Below are positions 13,761-22,887 of a stretch of DNA of 47,520 nucleotides, in pieces. How positions within the stretch are numbered: position 1 is the stretch's first letter; each line of letters opens with the position of its first letter. The DNA comes from a virus, in IMG/VR virus record IMGVR_UViG_3300024262_000051, positions 1-47,520 of that record. One strand, written 5' to 3'. Below the pieces are notes generated by a model. That model had not been told where the DNA came from. It searched no databases and was given only the letters and a program-made list of their open reading frames with translations. Made by a program: the position numbers and the translations under genes.

Positions 13761-14136
13761 TTGGATAAAGAAAAATTTCATAAGTGACTTAAAAGAATCT
13801 GAGAAGCCAACTTCCCGGCACGACTGCTTCTCTAAGCGGCATAACTTAGATATAGAACTCAAGTGCAGACGCACACACTATTCTGATTTAATAATCGAAA
13901 AGAAAAAATACGATGCCTTAATGCTTAGGAGTAAAGAACACGGAACAATACCTGTGTACGTGAACTCTACTCCTAACGGTGTGTGGGCTTTCTATATTGC
14001 CGACATCAAAATAAAATGGCAGAACAAACTGTTACCAAAGCAAACAGACTTTTCAGACAATACGTTTATTGAAAAGAAGATAGGATACCTAACCTTAGAA
14101 TCGGGTATAGAACTCACATCTAAGTTAAAGGAGTAG
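13735..14136 (+). CDS. Putative PD-(D/E)XK nuclease-like protein, last early gene
   Basis: A 133-aa basic protein. LDIELKCR near residues 38-45 has the D-x-E-x-K spacing of PD-(D/E)XK nucleases, followed by THYSDLIIEKKKYDAL, and a later strand-rich part (GVWAFYIADIKIKW). A resolvase-like or small nuclease role is possible but rests on one short motif. Its TAG stop is the first three bases of the 14134-14153 palindrome. Confidence 0.6.
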   Translation: MTTEKGLFNWIKKNFISDLKESEKPTSRHDCFSKRHNLDIELKCRRTHYSDLIIEKKKYDALMLRSKEHGTIPVYVNSTPNGVWAFYIADIKIKWQNKLLPKQTDFSDNTFIEKKIGYLTLESGIELTSKLKE

Positions 14137-14153
14137 TGTCCTTGAAGACACTA
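14134..14153. terminator. Palindrome copy 7 at the convergent junction; shared stops and likely terminator
   Basis: TAGTGTCCTTGAAGACACTA, the reverse complement of 331-350. Its first TAG is the stop of the + strand gene, and its last three bases (CTA) are the TAG stop of the facing - strand gene. As + strand RNA it forms a 7-bp stem followed by UCUUUUUCU, so it can terminate the early operon. On the - strand no T-run follows, so termination there is less sure. Confidence 0.75.
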
Positions 14154-14312
14154 TCTTTTTCTATCTCGTCTTTTCCAATATCCTTTGGGAGCAAGACGCT
14201 CGGGTAGACTCTTCGTTGTCTTGTCCCACTTCTCTTCCTGCTCCCACTTCTTTGCTATATCAGGATGGTTCTTATACATAAACCTCCTTTGTGCTTCACT
14301 TTTAAAAGGCAT
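14151..14312 (-). CDS. Small MPFKSEAQRRFMY-type phage protein
   Basis: A 53-aa frame starting MPFKSEAQRRFMYKNHPDI and ending in a basic RRDRKR tail. This N-terminal pattern (P-F-K-S-E-A-Q-R-R-F-M-Y, then HP-x-IA) recurs in very small proteins of many phages, where its role is unknown. It lies 3 bases after the giant virion gene and is the last gene of the late block. The middle is Trp/Glu/Lys-rich. Its stop codon is inside the convergent palindrome. Confidence 0.82.
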   Translation of the reverse strand: MPFKSEAQRRFMYKNHPDIAKKWEQEEKWDKTTKSLPERLAPKGYWKRRDRKR

Positions 14313-14315
14313 AGT

Positions 14316-17300
14316 TTATTTGTTTTCCCAATTGTTTTCCCAATTTTTTTCCGATTTTTTACGCCATTCCGCTTCCCAATCTTTGTCCCACTTGGCTTCT
14401 GATGAAGGAGTGTAGTCGTATAGTTCGTCTTTCATCTGTTGTTTTAATTTTCTTTCTGCAGCCTTCAGTTTCTTTTCTGCTTGAGTAACGTCATAATCAG
14501 GAGCGTTAGGACCGAATGTGTTCTGCCATAATGGATAGTTATAACGCTTCATATCGCCTTCGCTATCGTATCCCTGAAGCATTTCCTCCTTAGTCTTCTT
14601 AGCGTTCTTTAGGTTTGCCTGTGCTTTTCTAAGGTCACTATAGATTTGGTCTAACACAACCTTACGAACATCTTTATACAAAGGAATGAATCCAAGGTTA
14701 CCAAGAATCTCCATAGGTACTCTGTAGTACATCTCGTCTTCGCTTCTCTTGATTGCATCAGCCTCTTTCTTGGCAGGCTCTGTAATCTTTTTGATAACCA
14801 AGTCTGTCGTCTTTAAGATTGGACCATAGGCAGCACCCATCTTCATAAGGTAGTCACCCAAGCCTGAGCCTCCTCCATCCTTTGATTTTGGAGTAACAGT
14901 ATATTGTATAGCATCCCTGTACGCATCGTAATCTCCTTCTCTAAGGAAATCTAAATGCTCTTTATTAAACTCTTCGATACCTGAGTTTAGGATTGACTTG
15001 GTAGCATTACCAAAGTCACGACCAAAAAGAAGAGATGTAAACGTTGAAGCAAATGCTTGACCCAAAGCCTTGTCAAAAGACTTCATCTCGTCTTCCTTAG
15101 ATTCTCCCGCCAACCTTGTGATTGGTTCATCATCAAACAAGTCTGTAAGTGCGTGTGAAAGGTATTGACCAATCAAGGTATACAGAACCATACGAGATGT
15201 AACCCCGGCAATCAATGCTGCTCCCTGTCTCTTATTCAATTCTCCTTTGCCAATCATATTCATAATACCTGTACGTGCAGTCACGTATTCAAATATTAAG
15301 AAGCGTGTCATAAAGCCATTAAAAGCATTGAAACCTTTTAGCATTGCGCTTTGATTTGGCTTAGACGTTCCTTTAAGGATACCCATAAAAGCGTTGTCTG
15401 TTGCACCTGCTAATACAGAACGGTTGTCTGCGTGTTTTGTAGAAGCACTTAACGCTTCCTTATACTTTGACATATAAGCCTCATCATTCGCTGCTATCTT
15501 ATCAAAGTCAGGAGACTTGCCTGTAATCTCTTTGAACTTAGAGTCAAAGGTTCCAAACCAAATAGGTCTCATCACCATTTTATCAGGTGTGGATATCATT
15601 GCATCAGCAACAAACTCAACCCCTTTAACATATCGCTGACCTGTCTTGTCCCAATACTTACGAAGGAAGTTCGCTGCTTTAGTTGAAGCACCACGTGTTT
15701 TTGTTCCTGTTGCTTGGCTTAGAATATTGGTGTCTACCATTCTTCCGCTAAGACCATCGCTATACATTCGTGTGGTCTGACCACTGTTTAGATTGCTTAG
15801 GATGTTTGGTCCTTGGTCGTTACTAATCTTGCGAACTATTTTAGTTCCATTAGTAAATCCAACAGGGTCAACGAGCAACGCAAAACTCACGTTAGAAGTT
15901 AATTCAGCAACGAACCTTCCGCTTCCTGCAAGAATAGTTCTGTATCCCGTCTTCTTCAAGAACTCTAATGCCTCATCCAACACTGTGTTCTCAGCATATG
16001 AATTAGTCAATAAGTTTTCTACAGTCTCTTCAAACGCAGACTTAATTGCGTTAAAAGTTTTACGCTTGCTTGAAGACATTCTTTCTCCATCAGCCTGAAG
16101 GTTCTTCTCAGCCTGATTCATTGTGCGTCTTGCAGTTCTGATTGGCTCAGTAAGATGGAAGTCCATAAGCGTTTGCTTAGACCCCTTTAGTACCGAAGCG
16201 TAAACATCAAAGTTTAACGCAGATACCTTACCTGTTCTTTCAATTAAAGTCTTGGCTCTTGTACTTGGTCTCAATGAATTATTAAACGACTCCACAAAAG
16301 AAGGTCCGTTCATCATATCACTTGGCTGAGTCTCGTGCATCACATTCAAATGCACATAGTTATTTAGTGGATTAAATTTATCTCCACGAATCACAGACGA
16401 AGTGAACTCTGCTTTAGAACCGAGACCACTATTAATCTCTTGGATTGTTTTGATAGATTCCTTTTCGGCATTATTAAACGAATCAAACAAGGCATCGTTA
16501 TCAAAATTACCATCAGCATCAGTAAAATCATTTAAGATAGATTGAAGCATTTCAGCGTCACGCTCACTAAACTGAGTAGTCCCATCGTCAATCCTTTTTA
16601 TAGTTGCTTTAAGGAATCCTGTAACGGAATTTACTTGTGGGCTTTGCGGGTTGCTCAAGAACTCTTGCTGAATCAGGTAAGCCATCTGCTTATACTTTGA
16701 CATAGTATATTTCAGAGAGTCTCTTCCAAGAGATTTCTGTACCGCATTCTGTGCCTTCTCAATTTTGCCTTGAATAACACTGTACTCATTAGTATACTTT
16801 GCTACCGCCCTTGACGCAGCACCAAATACCGATTCAAAGATGTCCTTAGTTTTAAAATCACCGAAGACTTGGTCGATGTTGAACAATGGGTTGCGTCTTA
16901 TCATCTCAACAATAGAATCCTTTCGAGTCACTAATGATTTTAGTTTTGCATAAATCTTAGTAAGTGGCAAAGGCTTAGACCTATTGATTGCAGAGGCAAG
17001 GTTCTTCCCGTCATTGACCGCATTCAACTTCTCTACCATTACCTCAGCAAAATGAGGAAGGTATCCGTTGTTGATGTTGTCTATAACCTTTGAAAGGTTT
17101 TGCAAATCAGGAAGGGATAGACCATCAATTGCACCGCTTCGGATTAAACGCTTCAAACTTGTGGCTAAATCACGCTCTTCTCTACTCGGCAACTCACTGA
17201 ATTCAAGTTCAGTTTGGTTTACTTCGTTTATAATATCCTGTCGTCTCTCTTCAATCTCGGCTTCTGACATTGGGGCAGCCGCCTTTTCAGGGACGATAGA

Positions 17301-20300
17301 GGACTTATATTTCTTCATAAGTTCGTACTCCTCATCCGTGATGACATCGTCCTTTAGCATCGACTTAATGGTGGCTGCGTAGTCTACCTTGCCCTCATCG
17401 TTCATTACCTTATCGTAGTCATTGTATCTTTCCTGTAGTTCAGGAACCAATGATTGCTCTTCATTGATAGCAGTCAGTACATCTTCTGTAAGTTGAGTCA
17501 CCTCTTCAATAGAAGGTAGCGTCAAGACTCGCTCTCTCTTACCAAACATCTCAACAAGTGATACGTACTTATCTAATACCGCATCAGGGATAAGAGTTGG
17601 GTTGATAGAAAACAATCGCTGCAACTGAGGACTTAAAGCCTGAGCAATACCAATCTTAGTAGCGGCATTCGCCTTAGCAACTTTACGTTTCTGATTTGCT
17701 TGTGATATAATCTCAGCGTACTCTGCATTAGCAAATACCTTTGACATATAGTCAACAAACCTTTCGATAGATACATCGCTCAGTAGATTAACCTTACTGA
17801 ATCGAGAAAGAACATTAGCCATTTGTTGCGTACTAATCTGTCCGCTTTTTACTAAGTCATTTATCTCCTCGTTCAACAACTTAGATGCCTTAGACATAGC
17901 CGTAATTACATTCTTCGCTCCCTCATTAAGAGCCTTTAAGCGAAGCATATATAATTCTTTTTCAGCAATGGTAATCTTCTTGATATCCTTGATAGTACCA
18001 AGTATTCTTCCAACAGATGGAGCCGACTTCTCTTTGATACCAAACTTCTTTCTGATATCTCTAATCATTCGCTCTCTCTGAACATCGGTTGCATTCTCAT
18101 ATAACTTTGTTCCCTCTAAGTATGCAATTACATTCTTAGGAATCTGAGAATATGTACGTCCACGCTTCTTAGATTTTTCAATGATACCGTCAATCTCTTT
18201 CATTACACGGTCATACCCTTGGGCAAACTCCTCGCTAACCTTAGTACGAACTGCAGCCTTGCCCTTGGTTTTTTCTATGGCTGATGCAATAACATCGGTG
18301 TCAACGCCTCGTCTTTTCAGTGCAGTTTTAATTGCAGCCTCTGATATTCCCTGACCTCTTGCTTGCTTTATGAATGCAGCAACATCTTCATTAATTTTTT
18401 GGATAGATTTATTGTATTCCGCTTGCAGGCTTTTCGCTGCATCCCATTCTTTTACATAAGGAGTTTTTTCTAACTCAGGTTTTACATCATCAAATGTACC
18501 TACTCTTTCAGCAATAGTATTTCTATCACCTCCATCATAAACCATTGCAACAACATCAGGCTCTCCTTTATTGAATGCCCAAAAAACTTTTTTAACCCAA
18601 CCATCAGGAGCATACTTGTCATTCCATTTTACTTTCGCTACAGGTTTGAACCCAAAGTCAGCATAGTACTGTGTAAGTACAGTATCGTAATGGTCTAATG
18701 AAACTGCTCCTTCTTTAATAGCATTAACTATTAACTGAGGAACTCTTCCCTTTCCATTCTCATAAGAGAATACAGAAATGATATCACCATCTTCAGTAAT
18801 AGCAAGACCTGCTTTTCCATCAGGCGTTAAGAATAATCTTGAGTTTGCGTATTCTTTTACAGAGTATACAAATACACTTGCCGCATACTTGTTACTCTTT
18901 TTAGACTCACTTATTTGTTTGTGGAATAATTTAGGGTCGTTAACTTCGTAGAACTCAGAGTCTGCTACTACCCTACCCGGCATTGCCTCAAGTAAAGACG
19001 ACTCTTCTTTATCGTTAAGTTTAAACTTTTTTACTATGGAAGCATCTCCAACAACTCTATCGCTTCTTCCAACGTCATATCGGGGTTCTGCTTTAGTTGC
19101 GACTGCGCCACCCTTTCGTGAACCGACAGGTTTTCTCTTGGTGCTTCTATTAGTTCCTTTCTTGTCTTGTATTTCATCTTGCAAATTTAGTTTATTATTT
19201 TTTAATTCTGTCTTTTTTGTTGTTGGTCGCCCTTCTTCAAGTTCAAACCTCGGCATCATCCCTTTGGATTCTTTAGCAGCATCGAATGATGTACTTACCG
19301 CTTTCCCTTGAAACAAGTCAGCAAGACCTGTATTAATAAAATCATCAAGAGACATTTTCTTAATGGCATTAGAAGTCAATCCTTCCGAGGTAGTAAACTT
19401 CTCTTTAATGTATTTAAAAGTGGCATTCATCCACTCCTTGAACTGAGACTTCTTAGAGGCTTCGATAATTGTATTACCCTTAGTTGCCATAAGTTCTACT
19501 AACGCCTCTTCTCTTGCAAGTTTAGTGTCTCCGTATTTTGCAATGGCATCCTTTAATGCTTGAGTATTTTCAACCAACTTTAAACCTCTATTCAACAAGG
19601 CAGTTCCCCTTTCTCCACTCGCCTTTGAACGTAGGTAGTCAATCCAAATGTGACCATACTCGTGAATAGGAGTAGCCAATGATTCTCTCTCAGGGTTTAG
19701 GAATATCTTTCCATCCTTGGTCATACCAAGAATAACCTTGCCCTCAGAAACCTTTGTTCTTACACCGGGCTGCTGAAGGATATCATTGAACTCTTCAATA
19801 GAGGTTGCAACGGCAACATCAGGGAATGCAAACTTCAACTTGCCTAACAAGATTTGAAGGTCTGTCATCACTGTAGTTGGTCTATCTCCTTGGAACGCCA
19901 AGTCTGATGCAGCAGTACCCATAGTCTGACCCGCAACTTGTAAATCACTTGGTCGTTTGCCCGCTTTATTCGGTTTAAATACCCTGCTTGCTTTAGCCCT
20001 CCAAGTGGGAAACACATTTATACCATTAGTTGGATTTTTCACTAAGGCAATTAATCTACCCTTTGGTCCTGTACCATAGTTTTGGTGGTCGATATCAATC
20101 ACTCCTCCATTTATTACATCAATACCAACGATAGAAACAATGTCTCCCTTCTTAGTCTTCATCATTGAAGGTTCTCCAATGGCGTTGTAAATATTGTCAG
20201 CAGTAAAAAGTGTTGAGTTATTTTTAGGCGCACCTTCATAAAGTGATTTTAAGTACGCCTTGTTAGGAGTCTTTACACCCGGAGCAGTGGATAATTCTGA

Positions 20301-22868
20301 GAACATTGCTGCTCTTTCGTCTAATGTAAGTGTGCTTTTAACATCGCCTTTTGCACGAAGATTTGCATCCTGAACAATAGCGTCAAGCAACTGCCCCAAT
20401 GTGGAGATGTCTTTCTTTGCTATGAAATCTAATAGGCGTTTATTTTGTGGAGCCTTTTTATTTTGTAGATTGGATACGACATCATTTAACGCTGCCTTTT
20501 GATTTGCCTCGGGCTGAGCCTTTACTTCAGGAGATAAGTATCTAAATACAATCTCGTTAGAGTTTACTGCGTCATCAGACATACGGACAATCGCCATAGG
20601 TACGTGACCGTTAGGGATTCTTCCTTCCTCCCAAAGTCTTTTAAATAAACCTTTGTTTTTATTGTATAGTTCTACTGCTTTTTTATATTGAGTCTCTGAC
20701 TTTGCACGCTCTACACCTGCCCAAGCAGCCTTAACCTTAGCCAATGCATTAAACATAACACCACCCTTAGCATTCATAGGCTGACCTGTTGCATCAGAAA
20801 TAGTTCCCCCTGCAGCAATGTCACTAATACCTGTAATCATTGGTATACCTTCAAAAGACTCTAATGGTTGTACCATTTCATCGGTGCTTTCGAATCCTAA
20901 CTCTCTTACGTCCTCATCAGTTAATGTCTCTAAAGAATTACTTTCCTCTATTGGGTTAACAACAACTGTCTCGCCTTCAGGAGCAACAAAGTTTACCTCA
21001 TCAGCATCCATTAAATTCATTTCCTCTGCAATGGCATTTACATCCTGCTCATCTGCCTGAACTAATCCATCTTCTTCTTCAGTCAAACTAAATCTGCTTT
21101 CAGATTCTAAGTCTTGCTCCAATGAAGCCACATCGTCAGCAAAAGATTGTATTGCAACCTCTTGGTCTCCATCTGCTGCCTCTAAGTAGGATGCCTTCTC
21201 TTCGTCCTCAAGAAGGTCGAACTCTTCTTGTGCGTTAAACTCAGGGACTCCTGACACCACGGCTTCTTCAACCTCAGCCACCACCTCTTCTTCAAGTTGG
21301 TTTTCCTGAAGGTCTTTAATTTTTTCTCTGAGGTCTGCAGCCTTTGCCTTTCCAACCTCAGTTTTATTTCCCTCTAACTTATCTAACTCTATTTGAAGTT
21401 TAGTCAACTCGTTTAGTGTAGCATTATTTAGTTCGGGGTTTGCTTTTATCAACTCATCTTTAATGGACAACTCTACAATTCTATCTTGAAGTCTTCCGCC
21501 TCTTCCATCATAGTCGTTATCAATCTGTATTTTAGTCGCCTGAATTTCTTCAAGCGTCATCGTTTCAATAAGGTTGTCAATAAATGCAGCGTCTACATTG
21601 CTTCCATTTACCTTGTACTTTGGACTACTGAATCTCGCTGAAACAAAATCTTTCACACCACCGGGAAGTTCTGCAATACCTTCAAGAGCAATCTCTGATA
21701 CGTCCATATCTTGACCAATTACCCCTCTTGCAGTAGCCTCTCCAACAGAGCCACCCACTGCCTCAATACCTGATGCTGCGGCTACAGACTTAGCAACAGT
21801 TGTTTTAGTGGCTTCTTTTGCTGCTTGCTTACCACCCTTGGTGACAATGCTACCCGCAACCTTTCCACCAATTTTCCCGGTTAAGGCATCAATAGCACCG
21901 ATAGTTATACCACGAGCCAACGCTTTGTTTCTAATCCTCGTGTATTTCTCTTCGTTGTTAAGAACCTCTCGGATATTCTCAGCAGTTAGTTCTTCGTCTC
22001 CTATTTCTTCTTGTAAAAGTTCAGCAAATGTTGCACCCATTTCAACTGCAGTTCCTGCTGCTGCGAATGCATAAGGAATTGCGGCTGCCGCACCTGCTAA
22101 AGCACCCGGGGCTGCTCCAACACCACCTGCTACCGCACCTGCTGCTGCTCCATATCCTGCGCCTGTCGCAATGGCTGCCCCACCTGCTGCTAATGCATCT
22201 GTGTTTGTAGCCATACCCGTCATTGAACTAAGTATAAGTTCAGGAATGACTGTTGGGTTTTTAGCAATGCCTAATATTACGCCTAAGATTCCTTTGCCGT
22301 TCTCTTCGTAAGTCTTCTGATAGTCCATCATCTCATCTGATGGACCTAACATTTGAGCATCTTTATTTGCGGCAATAAAACTTTGAAGGTCTTCATCAGT
22401 AGCCATAGAACCACGCAACAATAAGTCAGATGCGTTTTCAGATAACTGACCTTGGCGATATCCACTCGCTACAGAGCGTGATAAGTCATCAATAAAGTCA
22501 CCGATTCCAAGAGGAATCACTGCATCCATACCTCTTAGGAAATCACCAAATCCTCCTGTGAAATAATCTTCTTCAGTCGGCTGCTGATAGTTTGATTGTA
22601 ATGTGGTATCCAAAGATGACGATATCCCATCTTCTTTTTTTTTTACAGGAAATTCTGCTCCCGGGGTTACACCCAAAGATTCAGTGGCTCCCATTAAAGC
22701 AGAAAAATCATCTATAGATTTTTTATACCCATCATTAACAAATAAATTATACGCTACTTCTCTTCCGTTCGGATTTTCACGCATTAACTTTTTAAACTCA
22801 TCAATACTTTTTGTGTATCCATCAGCGACAAATAAATCGTATGCTAATTTTATTGCTTCTTCGTTCAT
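14316..22868 (-). CDS. Giant 2850-aa virion protein with zincin (HEYGH) domain; probable ejection/polyvalent protein
   Basis: The largest gene in the window. Visible parts: an N-terminal tandem pair of a ~28-residue repeat (AYDLFVADGYTKSIDEF and AYNLFVNDGYKKSIDDF, residues 8-60); a Gly/Ala-rich hydrophobic stretch of glycine-zipper type around 220-285 that could enter a membrane; acidic linkers (about 510-640); a metallopeptidase site HEYGH at 1069-1073 with a downstream EEALVE acidic segment near 1121-1125; a region about 1290-1460 with a GNAT-like ending (YYADFGF); and long helical regions to the C-terminus, which is Lys/Trp-rich. It follows two internal-protein-like genes, the position of T7 gp16. 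I infer a packaged protein ejected into the host. No RNA polymerase DxDGD-type motif was seen, so it is not an N4-type virion polymerase. Confidence 0.8.
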   Translation of the reverse strand: MNEEAIKLAYDLFVADGYTKSIDEFKKLMRENPNGREVAYNLFVNDGYKKSIDDFSALMGATESLGVTPGAEFPVKKKEDGISSSLDTTLQSNYQQPTEEDYFTGGFGDFLRGMDAVIPLGIGDFIDDLSRSVASGYRQGQLSENASDLLLRGSMATDEDLQSFIAANKDAQMLGPSDEMMDYQKTYEENGKGILGVILGIAKNPTVIPELILSSMTGMATNTDALAAGGAAIATGAGYGAAAGAVAGGVGAAPGALAGAAAAIPYAFAAAGTAVEMGATFAELLQEEIGDEELTAENIREVLNNEEKYTRIRNKALARGITIGAIDALTGKIGGKVAGSIVTKGGKQAAKEATKTTVAKSVAAASGIEAVGGSVGEATARGVIGQDMDVSEIALEGIAELPGGVKDFVSARFSSPKYKVNGSNVDAAFIDNLIETMTLEEIQATKIQIDNDYDGRGGRLQDRIVELSIKDELIKANPELNNATLNELTKLQIELDKLEGNKTEVGKAKAADLREKIKDLQENQLEEEVVAEVEEAVVSGVPEFNAQEEFDLLEDEEKASYLEAADGDQEVAIQSFADDVASLEQDLESESRFSLTEEEDGLVQADEQDVNAIAEEMNLMDADEVNFVAPEGETVVVNPIEESNSLETLTDEDVRELGFESTDEMVQPLESFEGIPMITGISDIAAGGTISDATGQPMNAKGGVMFNALAKVKAAWAGVERAKSETQYKKAVELYNKNKGLFKRLWEEGRIPNGHVPMAIVRMSDDAVNSNEIVFRYLSPEVKAQPEANQKAALNDVVSNLQNKKAPQNKRLLDFIAKKDISTLGQLLDAIVQDANLRAKGDVKSTLTLDERAAMFSELSTAPGVKTPNKAYLKSLYEGAPKNNSTLFTADNIYNAIGEPSMMKTKKGDIVSIVGIDVINGGVIDIDHQNYGTGPKGRLIALVKNPTNGINVFPTWRAKASRVFKPNKAGKRPSDLQVAGQTMGTAASDLAFQGDRPTTVMTDLQILLGKLKFAFPDVAVATSIEEFNDILQQPGVRTKVSEGKVILGMTKDGKIFLNPERESLATPIHEYGHIWIDYLRSKASGERGTALLNRGLKLVENTQALKDAIAKYGDTKLAREEALVELMATKGNTIIEASKKSQFKEWMNATFKYIKEKFTTSEGLTSNAIKKMSLDDFINTGLADLFQGKAVSTSFDAAKESKGMMPRFELEEGRPTTKKTELKNNKLNLQDEIQDKKGTNRSTKRKPVGSRKGGAVATKAEPRYDVGRSDRVVGDASIVKKFKLNDKEESSLLEAMPGRVVADSEFYEVNDPKLFHKQISESKKSNKYAASVFVYSVKEYANSRLFLTPDGKAGLAITEDGDIISVFSYENGKGRVPQLIVNAIKEGAVSLDHYDTVLTQYYADFGFKPVAKVKWNDKYAPDGWVKKVFWAFNKGEPDVVAMVYDGGDRNTIAERVGTFDDVKPELEKTPYVKEWDAAKSLQAEYNKSIQKINEDVAAFIKQARGQGISEAAIKTALKRRGVDTDVIASAIEKTKGKAAVRTKVSEEFAQGYDRVMKEIDGIIEKSKKRGRTYSQIPKNVIAYLEGTKLYENATDVQRERMIRDIRKKFGIKEKSAPSVGRILGTIKDIKKITIAEKELYMLRLKALNEGAKNVITAMSKASKLLNEEINDLVKSGQISTQQMANVLSRFSKVNLLSDVSIERFVDYMSKVFANAEYAEIISQANQKRKVAKANAATKIGIAQALSPQLQRLFSINPTLIPDAVLDKYVSLVEMFGKRERVLTLPSIEEVTQLTEDVLTAINEEQSLVPELQERYNDYDKVMNDEGKVDYAATIKSMLKDDVITDEEYELMKKYKSSIVPEKAAAPMSEAEIEERRQDIINEVNQTELEFSELPSREERDLATSLKRLIRSGAIDGLSLPDLQNLSKVIDNINNGYLPHFAEVMVEKLNAVNDGKNLASAINRSKPLPLTKIYAKLKSLVTRKDSIVEMIRRNPLFNIDQVFGDFKTKDIFESVFGAASRAVAKYTNEYSVIQGKIEKAQNAVQKSLGRDSLKYTMSKYKQMAYLIQQEFLSNPQSPQVNSVTGFLKATIKRIDDGTTQFSERDAEMLQSILNDFTDADGNFDNDALFDSFNNAEKESIKTIQEINSGLGSKAEFTSSVIRGDKFNPLNNYVHLNVMHETQPSDMMNGPSFVESFNNSLRPSTRAKTLIERTGKVSALNFDVYASVLKGSKQTLMDFHLTEPIRTARRTMNQAEKNLQADGERMSSSKRKTFNAIKSAFEETVENLLTNSYAENTVLDEALEFLKKTGYRTILAGSGRFVAELTSNVSFALLVDPVGFTNGTKIVRKISNDQGPNILSNLNSGQTTRMYSDGLSGRMVDTNILSQATGTKTRGASTKAANFLRKYWDKTGQRYVKGVEFVADAMISTPDKMVMRPIWFGTFDSKFKEITGKSPDFDKIAANDEAYMSKYKEALSASTKHADNRSVLAGATDNAFMGILKGTSKPNQSAMLKGFNAFNGFMTRFLIFEYVTARTGIMNMIGKGELNKRQGAALIAGVTSRMVLYTLIGQYLSHALTDLFDDEPITRLAGESKEDEMKSFDKALGQAFASTFTSLLFGRDFGNATKSILNSGIEEFNKEHLDFLREGDYDAYRDAIQYTVTPKSKDGGGSGLGDYLMKMGAAYGPILKTTDLVIKKITEPAKKEADAIKRSEDEMYYRVPMEILGNLGFIPLYKDVRKVVLDQIYSDLRKAQANLKNAKKTKEEMLQGYDSEGDMKRYNYPLWQNTFGPNAPDYDVTQAEKKLKAAERKLKQQMKDELYDYTPSSEAKWDKDWEAEWRKKSEKNWENNWENK

Positions 22869-22887
22869 ATACTTTTAATTGTCAGTG

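Noticed and set aside
14316-22868. N4-type virion RNA polymerase
   Set aside because: The size and place would fit, but no polymerase motif was seen. The HEYGH site and helical regions fit an ejection or polyvalent protein better.
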